This document shows positions 47,201-59,556 of a stretch of DNA of 64,000 nucleotides, piece by piece (position 1 is the stretch's first letter; each line of letters opens with the position of its first letter). Both the position numbers and the translations under genes were made by a program. The notes under the pieces were generated by a model, which saw nothing but the letters and a program-made list of their open reading frames with translations, made no database searches and was not told the origin of the DNA. Origin of the DNA: Neelides folsomi (Eukaryota; Arthropoda; Collembola; Neelipleona; Neelidae); NCBI GenBank assembly GCA_034687125.1, contig JAQGBZ010000019.1, positions 1 to 64,000 on the forward strand, given 5' to 3'.

Positions 47201-50200
47201 AACAACGAGTTTAACTCGTTGGTCATTTCGTCACTAGATATTAAATCACAGGATCATAACGGGCCTAACCTCAATTTATACGCTCAAATATGTGAAAGGA
47301 ATTTATAGTTCATTCTTTTAATTATATAAAGATTTATCAGCATTAACTTGTGTTTCATCTTAAAGTCAAATAATTAAAAGTTTTATTTCGTTAAAGACAA
47401 TTTTCAACAGTTTTAGATCAGATTTTTTTCAATAATATAAATGCTCAAAATTATATTATTATTATAAAATAATGGTAAATACAATTATGAAACAGTTTCG
47501 TATCATTAATTACGAATAAGTGTTCAAATGATTGGAGAGAATAGAAATTAAATTAAGTGATTTAAATTGTTAAGTTGTTAATGGCCAAATTAACTAATTA
47601 ATTTAATATTTTAATTGCAGTCCGTGGGGGATTGTGTCCTTGAGGGCTCGTCCGTTGGCGAATGCAGCACTTCACATGTCATGACCTCCCCTACATTCAT
47701 CCCTTCCCATTTCTCAACTCCGATTTCAAAAGAAATCCCTAAATCCGTCTCTTTCTCTCTCAAAGAATCCGTCGAAGATCCACCGAAGAAGCAAAAGAAG
47801 TCAAAACTTCCCCTTATTTTCAGCAAGTCAAAATCTGAAACGAAGCATCCGAACAAATCCAAAAATCTTCTTTTTATCCATGTTCCCAATAACACAGATA
47901 CTTTAATTGCAGATGCTCGTAACAATTCCACTAATGAGAATTCATTTAATTATTCAATCATTACCCCACCTGAGAATATTAATAATAATTTGAACTTAAC
48001 AAGCAATTCAAATCCCAATTATGATCTCAACAATTCAAGTCTTTACAATTCAAATTCAAACAATTTTTCGACTTCTAAGGACATCGACCCAAACGGGAAT
48101 TTGAGTCGCCTTGAAGCTCTTAAAGGTCTAGCAGTAATCCGCGAAGAAACCCGCCTGGCCCGATTCCAATTCTTCTCAACCCCACAACCCGTCGAGATCA
48201 TCACCATGTCCACAAATCAATTCGGGTTCAAATCCCGAACAGCAGAAATGAAAAAAGAAAATTCAAACGTCGATCTCCACAAATCAAACTCATCAATTTT
48301 ATCAAAAAACTCCTGTGAAGATGTTACAGAAAAATCTTCGATGTCCAAATTGCCAAGAAAAACTTACCAATTTCCTGCAGCTTCGAAGCCCAAAGAAATT
48401 GAAAATAGCAAAGAAGGAAAAGGGAAACCTTTCCATTCAAAAATCCCATTTTCGCGAAAAATCATAACCACAGATGTGGTGGATTGCCGACGCCAATCCT
48501 CAGCTTTCGATGAACCTCGATCTCAAATAAGCCAATTAACTAACCCGGGTAAATTCCAAAGACCTGAACATCGAAACTGTGGTCTTCCTCGAACTCGCCC
48601 AATCGACTTTAAAGAATTTAATGAGCAGAGCAAGAGGGAGAAAACGGCTGAAAACCAAACCGAGCTTTTGTCCAAACAACCGATGATGAACATGAACTTT
48701 CCAAGAGAATTCTCCCTTGTCCGTCCCGATTCCCACCATTGGGATTCCCGAGAGGAAAGTCATTTCCCGAACTTCCAAATAGGCAAAGATGAACTGAGGA
48801 GATTTTCTGCCATTGGAACTCCCAAGCCGCTCTTTGCATATTCGTCAAAAATCGGGAAATCGAGTGAAGTTACCGGAGTTAAAAAGCCGATTGAGACGGT
48901 TCCCTTCTTCTGTAGGAAACTTCCCCATCAGCAAGAAATCCTCACCGGAAACGTGAGGGACAAAGCAGAGAAATTCCAAAGACTTGCCAAAGAATCAAAT
49001 CCTCAATTCTCGAGTTTCAATAATTTTAATAAAACACCTTCGGCTTCCTCGTTGGACAAAAGGGGAAGTGAAGATGAACGAGGGGGGAATAAAAGCAGCG
49101 TCAAGTTAATTAGAAAGAGCGCCGGATTTCACGAAGCAAAAAATTCCAAAAATTCATTCCAAAATTGGCAAACTTCATCCCAAGAATATCGGCCTGAAAT
49201 GGAGACTGAAAAATGGAAGAGCAAGAAGAAGTTGAGTGAAGTGATGAATCGCGGAGTTCCGGACACCTCCGACTCGGAAGCAGAAGGAATCACACGCAAA
49301 CCGGATAACGTCATTTCCGATTCAGAATTCTTAATTGACGATGAAATTTCCGACCAGCCAGAGCTCACCTTTACCGCAACTTTCAAAGGTAAATTAAACA
49401 ATTAATTTTAATTGGCTACTTTTTTTCCAAACAATTAATTATTAATGATAATGATTGACTATGAGCTTAGAATTATCGTAGAAAGTCAAATCAATGTTTA
49501 ATTAGGATTAGAGTTAAAATCGACAACAATGAGTTTTTGTAATATAATTGTATTTAATTTCCTATTCAATTGTCCCTTTGGACGATTCTCGTGTTGTGGG
49601 ATATGAAGTGTCAAATTATTCATTTTTTCTCTTCTCAATGTCCTCCTTAACCTCAATCCCTCTCTTTAACACTTTACTAAGGGCTTTTGTCATTTTCTCT
49701 CCTACTGTGGAGATCTTGAGATAAAAAGCGTCTCATTGAAACTTTTAATAAGCTTTTATCACTTTTCAACTTCGAGTGTCTCGTGAGACGCGAAAATCCT
49801 CCATTTAAGTTCTTTCTTCAACTCATGATAATTTTGCATTAACTTGATATCACTTCTAAAACTTCATAAATTCAATCGTGCCATCATGAGAGCTAAGATA
49901 TGGAGCTTTAGTTCTGTTAAGCCATTTAAACATTATTTAAGTATTCATATATCTACTTTATCGTAGATATCATCTATCATTTAAACAATTTTAAAGGACA
50001 TTTAAAGTTCATCTCCAACGTCATCTCTTTTCATTCGTTTCTCACGACCAAGCTTCTGTTAAAACGTGCTGAGAGAATTATATACTATTTTATAAATGAA
50101 CCTTTTTCAAACCTATTCACCCTTCAATAATTGAGAATTGCGAATGTGGAAGGAGTCAGGAAAGAAAGATGATTTCATATTTGCATAAATATGGCTAAAT

Positions 50201-53200
50201 CATTCCCTATTATTAAATATTTGACCATTTTGATCATCTCGAGTGTCCTCATTAGCACATTTCAATTTGCACAAACCATCATGAAATGCATTTTAAACGC
50301 TAAGAATATTATTCATCTGTTATATCATGATCATAGGCATCTCTGTATGGAATACAATATTTTATATAATTTATACAAAATTCTTATTGCATTATAGAAT
50401 CATTATTTATTTAACCAAGCATTAATGAGGATTAAGCAATTGAATGTTTTTATGGTTAATTAGTTAAAAAATTGGTTAATGAGTATTTTTAAGCATGAGC
50501 TCGTCTAGGCGTTAGCAGAAAAGATTTAAGAATTAGATGAGAGAATTATTCACATGATATTACAAAGATGCAAGATTAGATTATGAGCATAAAAATATGG
50601 TGAGTTTATTTAACAAGAGTCGTGTGGGTCTTGATTTAAATATTTTAACTGGTGTTGACCAAAAGCGGAGTTAAGTGGAGAGAAATTGTACAATTGGAAT
50701 TAACTACCAGAGGTACTTCATTCCCTCACTGTGCTAATCATTACGAGGACAGGAGTCCGTGAGGAATGCGATTGAAGCTGTGAGTGAGGATGCATAATGA
50801 GACAAGTCCTTTTGGATCATCATAAGATTAAAATATTCATTCATTATGTGGCATGAGTAGGAATAAAAACACAAAGCGTATTTGTCAGATTAGAATTTTA
50901 TTTGCTTCCGTATACATATTTATTTATGCATTCATTAATTCACTCAATCTCTCCTCTTACTTTTGCAAAAATGCTATACAATATTAAAATATTAAGTACG
51001 TAATAGATAATCGAAGACATTTTCATCCATTATTTTTCACATATATTAATTTTATGTAGGTATTATATTTCTTTTTTAATTCAACGCACTTGTCTCAATT
51101 TCTTCAGACTTACAGCAGTGTTCGTTTGCTCGTTTAAGCATTAACTTTTGGAGCATTCTTATTTTTCTAGTTACAGTTTCCTCTTTATAACTTTATTCCA
51201 ATTACACATTATAGGACATTATTTTAAATATAAATATGGTAATAAATTCTGTTTAAATAATTTCCATTCTGTGTTTAAAGTTCATTAAAAAGGATGAAAA
51301 AGGATCATCATCATTTTAAAAGTGAAAGAGTGTAATGAATATAAAAAAGTTCATTTTGAGTATATATTCCCAACTTGCGATTTCTCTTGTCAGTTTTCAT
51401 ATTATTGGCCGCTGCGTGTTTAATGTCTTGTGGAATTGGCCGCACATGTTTCCGCACATTCCCTCCCACATTAGAAGAGGAGGTAAAAAGTGTGTAGAAT
51501 CAAATCACGGTCTGTTAATCCCCACCAAAATTTAACCAACTTTTTCTCCTTTTAAATCCCTTTCTTTGATTAATTTCCTCCTTGAAGCATCCAACTATCC
51601 AGTGGTGAATTTGATCGTTTCTTACATTGCGTCCGGCACTTGGGGTTTAAATCTCTCAGACGCTCCATAAAAACATGTTTAACAGTTTAACCAACTATTA
51701 ATGTCTCCTCAAGTTATATATAACTAAATGCAATTATAACAGAATAAAGTTTATACCAATATAACAGTATATCTGTATATAATTGTACAATATAAATTCT
51801 TTATAAACTTTTTTTTATTTACACCAATAATCCTAAATAATTTTGGGGTTTGGAAAAATTCTATATAATAAGAAGTAAGTGAGAACAAGATGGTCTCGAC
51901 CATCACATTAAGCTCACCTTTTATTTTCACTCGAATTTCATTCCTAATCGTTATATTCTTATTGTTATTGCCTTCCACATAAATTAACCCATTTTCCCCT
52001 CGAGTCTTTAAGACTTTGGTGTTTGGTGGTGGTGGCCGCGTGAGTGATCTCTTTTTTCCCATTGTGATTTGGGACGGGGATGCAAAGTGGTTCGACTTCT
52101 TCTTTTACGACTTCCCTTTTAATCCCAAAAGCGGTAAATCAAATTATGAGCTTTTGATCCCCCGCCGCAGTGGATTGAACCATTTAATTTACAATCCAAC
52201 CACTTCAAACCAATTTTCTACCTTTTAATTTATTGACCCAATTGACCATTTTTAATATCACTTTCTTCATTTACCTGTTCTTTGAACCTAAACAAATCAA
52301 CAGTTTGCCAATGGAACATTACACGAGTAAGTTTTTAGTTTTTTAATTACCTTTAAAGTTAAACCACATTTAAAATAAACATATTTCAAAGGTTGGAGTT
52401 ACCAAATTACCTACTTGCATATATAATTAGATTTAATTAGGGTTAATTAGCGGTAGAATATTTTATCTTTATGTGTTTTATGATGATATTATGATCAAAA
52501 TTTAGGTATTATTATTGTTTTGTGAAGGCTTCAAGGTTCTTGTCAGTTACCATTGTTACCATTGTTGCGTATTTGAGGGATCATATTTAATTAAAAGAAT
52601 TAAAATGGGTGAAGTTGAGATGAATTAATTGAGCTATTAAGATAGGAAAAGTTGAAGAATGGAACCGTCACATTCATATTAGATTTCATAGTCATTTTTA
52701 ATGCGACTCGCTCACATCCAGACTGCTTTTTTGACTTATGAAATTGGCAATGAGCTTTTTTTACATCTAAAATGAAAAATCTGAAAAAGTGCAAATTGCA
52801 ATTCTTCCTTTTACGGCGCGTGAAAAATGTGTTTTTTAGAAAGTTGAGTCAGTTGTCCTTTGTTAATAAATGGGAGGTCTTGATAGTTGATGTCATTGCC
52901 AATTGCCTATCCTTTATTTTCACACTTGAAATCAACCATTCAATTGTGCAGTTCTTCCATCGTTTATGTCGCATTGTTTAATTATCTATTAAAGTTAGCT
53001 ATCACCTAAATTATAAGAATTATTTTGGTTGAAGGATTGTTAAAGAGGTTTATATTTAGTTATATGATTTTAAAGAATGATTAAAGTTATAGCTTAAAAT
53101 ATAGTGAAATTTGGTTAAAGTATAAATTTCATCTTTAGACTTAAAGTCAATTAAAGTTAGATTCATTTGACTTTATTATATTACCTATATTATATGGAAA

Positions 53201-56200
53201 GATAAGGTACCTATTTATAAAACAAGAGATTTTAATTAAAATTTCCTCATTTTTCCTTCATATGTTGACGTATCGATGTTATGAGTCATTGGATTTGCTT
53301 TAGTTATCATTTATACCAACTTGGGTTAAAAGGCATTAAAAAGTTTACTAAATAGGAAAGTCAATAAATGATAAGATAAAAAAGCTTTTAACGTTTAATA
53401 CATATTCTGTTATATTTTGAAATGGTTTAAATGTTCTTGAATGCGATTAAGCGATATTAAAATACTGTTAACTGTATTAAGTTAAATGCTGAAAGCGGCA
53501 AATTAAAATATTTTATCAAATGAAGGTCTCGGCCATGATGAAAAATATCTGCTTGGTTGGTTTTTGGCTCATTTGGTTCTAATGGAAAAGGAGAGTGGAG
53601 GAGACACATTTCATAAAATTTTGTCTTCTTCTGGGTCCATTGATTCTCCCATCATCCCTTCCTCTCTTCTTCTCTCCCATTCCCTTCTATCTGCATCTCT
53701 CCGCTCTTCGCTCCTCTGCCTAGCTCTGGTTAAATTGAGGCCGAGGGTATTTTCTACACAATTTGGAAGATCAACCCTCGACCGCAATAGTTCTGACAAA
53801 GGTTTGGCCATTCATTCAAATTCTCAAAAGTATTATTTTTATAAAATACCTCCAATCTCAAATAGCACTACTTTCCTTGTGAATTATGAGACTTGTTCAA
53901 AAGAGTTATTTAGTAAGCTTAATGTTAGTAAGTATATAAAAATACTATATAAATGATAAGTAAGTATTTTATATGAAAATATTCTCCCCAATATTCACAT
54001 TCAATTGATAATGAGTACAATTTGAATTGAATACCTTTTGGAGAGTTTGTGGTTCGAACCCCGGGAGATGTCAAGTTAGAAAAGGAAAAATGAAAAGCTG
54101 AAGAGAATTAAAAAAGACCTAGAAAAGGCACTCGTTGTGCATCTCATTATTTATGAAGAAGACAAGAGTTCTCATGAGATTCTCATGTGAAGCGAATTGG
54201 AGCCAATTGGATAGAACAGTTTGGTTCAATGCAGTATCAACACATAGCTTACGGTGTAGCATAGGACATTCAAGATCAAAAAAAGCTTTTAGATTCTAAA
54301 GATGTGTTTACAGGTAGAGTAATGAGATGATGAGTTGGGAGGAGATGAGATGTTATATAGGAAATTATACATAATATAGTGTTAATATACAGAGATAGGT
54401 AGATTGAGAGATACATATATTATGTATATTGTATATTATATGGAATGAATCTAAAGTGATATCAAAGGTGATATTCCAGATAGTGTTAGTTGAATTGGGA
54501 ACGGTTCCTTGAGGGGGTTTTTTGCCGGTTCGGTTGGTTGAAACTTTGTGTGGACTGAGGAGTGACGGCGTTTAGGTGAAGTGAGCTCGCTTTATTTTTC
54601 CTCCACTCCCACCATCACCAAAAGACTCCAAAGGTCTTCTCTCCCTGTGTCGTAGGTACATTTAAGTTAGTTGTGTTTGGGCGGAGGAACTTTTGTCATC
54701 CATCTCTGACTCTCCCATTAAAAAATAAGACGACGCTCACCGTTGGGTTCTCTCCGAATCTCCTCAGTTGATCTTCAACAATTTGAGCTCTTTGGGCTCA
54801 TCTTCCCCCCTTAGCGTCTCATTATAAATTATTAAGCTAAATACTTTTGTAATAAGGAGAGGCTTCCTGGGAAATTATTAAGGCTCCTTGTGAGAGCAAT
54901 ATAGGAAGACATTGGGGGAATTTTCCTCCACACGCCCGTTGAGAATCTTTGGAAATCTCACGACGGTTTATTCTCTTCCTTCATCATTGTGGAGTCACTT
55001 CACTCACAGACCTCATTGTGGAGTTTGGGACATTTCTCATCCTTTATCTCAAACATTTGCTTCCTACTATCTCCTCATTTGGGAAATGGTCCAACTCGTT
55101 CAACATTTAAATAAATAAATACTAAAAGTTGTAAAATTTATTTTTTGGTAACATTGTTGGGATTGTTTAACTCTTTCTGTTGTTTTGTTATTATGTGTTG
55201 TTCTTGATGCGAATAAGTTAGGAGTTTTGTTTTGTGAATTTTGTTTTGAGTTTTGTTGAGTTTCCATTACCCAGTTTATTAACACTTTCATATTCATAAT
55301 GCTTACTTACACATTGTGTTGGGTGAATGGGTCATGAGAAGTTGTAAGAATAGGATTGTATTACTCACTCTTAGCAGAGTTAAGTGACTTCATTGTGCAT
55401 GTTGATAGCCCATAAGGTCTTTCTTGGAATTGGTCCAAATGGTCAGGATCTCGGGAAGCGTTTAAAACATTTAAAACCCTTTTAACTTTGAGAATGGGAG
55501 AAGGAATTCATTGTGGTGGAGAATTTGGGAATTTGACCAAGGATTTTCTGATCAAGGTACTGATAGATCATTTACCATCTTAATTTTACCTCATTTCCAT
55601 TTTTAATTTTCTCTTGCCTTTCCTTTAAATTCTATTTTGTTTGAGCATTTTTAATGAAGTGTTGTATTCAGCTATTTGCATTGATTTAAAAATGCTTTAA
55701 TTAATGAATTCACTATGAATCATTCATTAACAACTTTCATAAAATGGAAAAATGAGAAATCATAATATGGTGAAAATATTTACAATTAAATTTGCTCGCA
55801 TGAATTGTGCTAGAATTTGTTGTACTTACTTCAGAATTTTCCGAACTGTAAAAATATGGCAATTTGTCAACGTACATTAGAATGAATTATTTTTATATAA
55901 TTAATTTAAGATTAACAAAATACTTAAATTTTTTAAATTCTTAAATTCAAGAATTCAATGAAAGATTAAGTTTTTATACCTAATAATAATAAACTAATTA
56001 TTAAATTATGTAATTTTCCTTTTGATTACAGATTCGTCCCTCAATTTGTCACCGAGCAGTAGTGGGGAGAGCTTGAATTCTGGTGACCTCATCATCGCCC
56101 CCCTCGAGAGGTAAAAAAAGATAACGTTATTATCAAAAAGGACATTTTCCCTCTTTAGAAAGAACCTTTGTTGGGTCTGAAAGTGTTAACGGGACGAGGA

Positions 56201-57985
56201 GGATGAGAATGGCCAGGAACGAATCATCGCATTAAATATAGGAATTCCACGCCTAAACTATAACAGTCTTCAACTCATCCGATTTAGATTTATTACAACC
56301 ACAACCACTGTTAACTTTATAATCTTTTCTGTTTTAATGCAAATAAGTCTATGAAAAGGAACTTCAAAAAAACTATTGGGTTAATATTATTATTTAATTA
56401 TTTAGCAAAAATATAAAATCACTTTCGGCTGGGCGTTTCGGTACATTAAGATTTTTTATTTTCCTTTTCTATTTGGCATTTGATGAAGATTCGCATAGAG
56501 GTATTAAATTATATTGGTTCTTTTTATAAGATTTTCAACCGATTTTATATAGGAAACTTTTGTCGGTTGTGACATAACTCATAACTGGGAATGAACGCTG
56601 TGTGTGTATTTAACTTTAATTGACCACAATTATTATATACACGAGTTTAGTCATTGAAGTTCACTTTGAACAAAGCCGCGTTGTTTGAGTCAAAGTGAAG
56701 CATGTAATTAGAAGATCGTAAATAAACTCGGTGTGTTTGGATTCTTTCTTGGTTCTTCAACTTCTTTCAGGCGAATTACAAGCAGAGTTGAAATGAGAAA
56801 AGTTTCCTCGCAATTCCTCCACATGAGAAAGGGCAATAAACTGGGAAAATTGTGAAAGAATAATTGAGCTTTTGAAATGATTAAAACTTCTTTTAGCTTA
56901 CCTGGTATAAGAAGATTCAAATCCCATTTTATTGCATTTGTGTTAATTTAGTAATATCTTTTGATTATTTCAATTCAAAAATAGTTTGGGTTAAGTTTGA
57001 TTAAAGCGCATTAAGAATTGAATGTGCATTGCGCTGCAGCATTATCATTATCTCATGTGTTGTTGTTGTTTGGATTAATCGTGGAATTTTGATGTTTTAG
57101 AAGTTGAGATAAAAATGGCCATAGGGGAATTAGTTGATGTATAAAAATAAAATGACTAATGGGAACGGAAGTTCATGAAAAGAAGTTCATTTATTTTGGG
57201 AATAACTTTTAATTCTCATTTTTGTCTCTCTCAGCAGATCGAGCAGTTTTGTGGAGCCGCCTGATCCTGTCACTTCCGACTCGAACACGGAAACAGAAAT
57301 TGAATCCAAAATGCCGATTACGACTGCCGTCAACAACACCCCGTTCCAACCGGTGAAGTCGCCCGGGAACAAAATCAAAATCTCTTCCACTTCCTCCCTT
57401 ATCTCCAACAGAGAAAACATTAAGAATTTGGCCTATATTTCCACAACGTCCCGATCTCCCACTCACAACAACAATATGCCCAAAGTTCCTTCAACAACGA
57501 GTCCTGGAAAGGGGAAGGAGAAACGGACGGCCACAACGACTCCAGTCAGGACTTTAAGGAGAAAGGAGGAGAAAAAGGACGAAGGGAAGAAAGAAGAAAC
57601 GATGGAGGAAATTGAAGAGATTTCCCTGCTGGTGAGGGATCTGAAGGGTCAATTGGAAATTTTGGCTATGGCTCTGGAAGAGTCGGAGAAGGAGTCAAGC
57701 GAGAAAGACGTAAGGTTGAAACAGATGGAGAAAGAAATTGAATTCCTCAAAAGAAACGTCAAGTTGGAGAATTTGGGGAAAAACGTCAATGCGGCTGTTC
57801 AAACTGACTCCATGCAGAAATATTCACCTGTTATTGTAAGTTATTCCTAATTAATTTAAAAATTAACTTATTACTTTAATTTAATATTTTAAATTATAAT
57901 GATTTTTGTAATTTTTAATCAATTACAGAATAGAGAAGTTTATCCAGGCGGTGATAGTGATAGCAAGGGTCAGCTCGTAACGTAA
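44295..57985 (+). CDS. Long gene for an unrecognised low-complexity, coiled-coil protein with SxIP-like motifs
   Basis: Proposed exons 44295-44519, 47621-49388, 56032-56110, 57235-57835 and 57929-57985; phases agree, 909 aa. Linking the first exon (MGQCVSQCGVNPQSQ...) to the 1.77-kb exon across a 3.1-kb intron is the least certain step. The big exon is S/N/K/P-rich and disordered in character, with SKLPL, SKLPRK and SKIPFSRK, which resemble the SxIP motif that binds EB1 at microtubule plus ends. Its C-terminal side is acidic (DTSDSEAEGI, SDSEFLIDDE). Exon 4 encodes a predicted coiled coil (EEIEEISLLVRDLKGQLEILAMALEE and on). The MGQC start would allow N-myristoylation and palmitoylation. I do not recognise the family; a cytoskeletal adaptor is only a guess. 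Confidence 0.6.
45635..46581 (+). CDS. Small four-pass membrane protein nested in an intron
   Basis: Exons 45635-45691, 45805-45898, 46122-46252, 46339-46581; phases agree, 174 aa. It lies wholly within intron 1 of the long gene, on the same strand. Four hydrophobic segments are visible: GIFIIAILDIFIFSLLSIITIVAHW across the first junction, SVLILVRTIFSFLICIELMIFVCGVVLYFAIL (one or two spans), and VLCFFLVLLFYGA with a further amphipathic stretch. Both ends are short and polar. AATAAA at 46584-46589 is just after the stop, supporting an independent transcript. It has the look of small arthropod tetraspan (LAPTM- or MARVEL-like) proteins, but no family motif identifies it. Confidence 0.7.
46582..47620 (+). 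other. Remainder of intron 1 of the long gene
   Basis: AT-rich, with pyrimidine tracts around 46,770-46,900 and nothing gene-like. Acceptor TTTTAATTGCAG ends at 47620. Confidence 0.5.
49389..56031 (+). other. 6.6-kb intron 2 of the long gene
   Basis: Mostly AT-rich and featureless. G+C-richer patches at about 53,570-53,800 and 54,490-55,100 might be alternative promoters or first exons. A short AT microsatellite lies near 54,410-54,440. A minus-strand reading frame at about 51,914-52,062 ending in a GTGAGC donor is discussed in the findings. Confidence 0.5.
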
Positions 57986-59556
57986 TATTTTAATCTTGAT
58001 TAAATATATTGTAGAACAAGATGATGATTTAGCTAATGAATTCAAATAATAATTTTTATATTATAATTATTTGTTTTAGTTTTCGCATTGGACGTCAACC
58101 GTCGTCGTCTCACTAGTCCTCAACGTCCAGAGAAAGACAAGTCTTAAAATTACAATTGAACAACTAACTTTTCTCACATTACTTTTATACTCTCTCTACT
58201 ACACGTTTAATACTCCATTGTATGAGAATGGGAACCCAGTAATGCCTGTATACCAAGTTAATTCTAAGTGTTTTAGTTTTATCTCGTTATCTCTACCTAT
58301 ATCTCTCTTTGTAACAATTTTAAAAACACAAAGTTTATTTAATGTTAACCGTGAAAATCTTAAGAGACAAATTCATTTAATTTTTCTCATTCTCTCATAT
58401 TCTATTATTGTTACTTATAAAAATTACAATTGTCATTTATTACCTTTTACTTTAACTATTAATTGGGTTTTATTTTAAATTATAGTAATCGAAGATTACA
58501 AATATAACTGGTTACTACTTCTACGCGGTTTTAAGATAGCTATTAGGCATTTAGGTCATTTAGATTTAATTGCGAAAATAATATTTATCATTTTCCTCAA
58601 CTGTATTAATTTAATATTAAACAATTAACTTTATTTTATAGTTCTTTACCTATTTTTTTATTTACAATTACTTTATTGCACACCCTAAAAAGTTATTACA
58701 CAATGTGCTGCATAATGTGAGAAGGAAAGTGAAATACAAAAAAATCTTCAACTAAAAATACATTATTCAGAAACAAGGAAAACTTAAAAGTATACCTACT
58801 CTTTTGAATTTAAGCAACTTTTATGGGATTTGTTCATTAAAATAATCATTTAATTTTATAAGTAGTAAAACTACACTTAAAAGTCTCGATATACGAAAGT
58901 GTAATTAAAGGTCTGATGATGTCCCATTTGTTAGACTATAAAACCTTGTGCCAATATTACTTTTGTCATTTCATTTTTCAATATTTCCTCGAGTGTAACA
59001 TGAAATTAAGCCATAATTACTTATATTGTGGAATTATTACTAATTATCACACGAACATGCTCCACAATGATCCTAAATATGAAATATGTGAATCAATGAT
59101 GAATCATTATGAAAATAAATGTTTTGATTTAATATCAAAGCCAATTGTTTTTATTGAATCTAAATTCATTAATGATCAACTGGACCGATCAACTTTAACA
59201 AGAATTTGGAGTTTAAAGAAGTTTCTAAAACCTCACATCACATGAAATTCAAATGTGTCTGCCTGTTTTAAATTCATTTTTAACTCAATGAACGAGAGTT
59301 TAGTAAATTGAAAATGACTATTTTTCTTAATACACAATATTTTTTATTTCGTAAAAACAGTTGAGGGATTTTGAATGTTGAAGAAAAATTGGAATGAAAG
59401 CTTAATCATTTATTATTATGTGTGAAAATGGAGAAATTAATAATGCAAATGGGAGAAGAAGAAAACAATATTTAACGAATTGAATTTAATTAACTAAAGA
59501 GTATAAGATGGATAGTTGTTTATTATCCAAAATGTGTAAGGTCACACGTGAGGTTT
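57986..59556. other. Region between the long gene and cyclophilin
   Basis: Contains an unusually long hydrophobic open frame after an acceptor at 58080 (to 58478) and a single-exon 109-codon ORF at 58916-59245; both are discussed in the findings. The remainder is AT-rich. Confidence 0.45.
58916..59245 (+). CDS. Possible single-exon small ORF, unrecognised
   Basis: 109 codons beginning with two ATGs, rich in H, N, Y, C and K, with no signal peptide, no motif and no recognised relative. Its length is unusual for unconstrained sequence at this A+T level. Nothing upstream marks a promoter. It could be a lineage-specific gene or chance. Confidence 0.2.
   Translation: MMSHLLDYKTLCQYYFCHFIFQYFLECNMKLSHNYLYCGIITNYHTNMLHNDPKYEICESMMNHYENKCFDLISKPIVFIESKFINDQLDRSTLTRIWSLKKFLKPHIT

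Noticed and set aside
53564-53956. 130-codon plus and 66-codon minus ORFs in intron 2
   Set aside because: Both are carried by the same G+C-richer patch, contain pyrimidine-rich simple sequence, and no phase-matched splice partner was found; kept only as a possible promoter region.
54051-54072. GGTTCGAACCCC resembling a tRNA B box
   Set aside because: No matching A box, the T stem does not pair properly and no acceptor stem can be formed; not called as tRNA or SINE.
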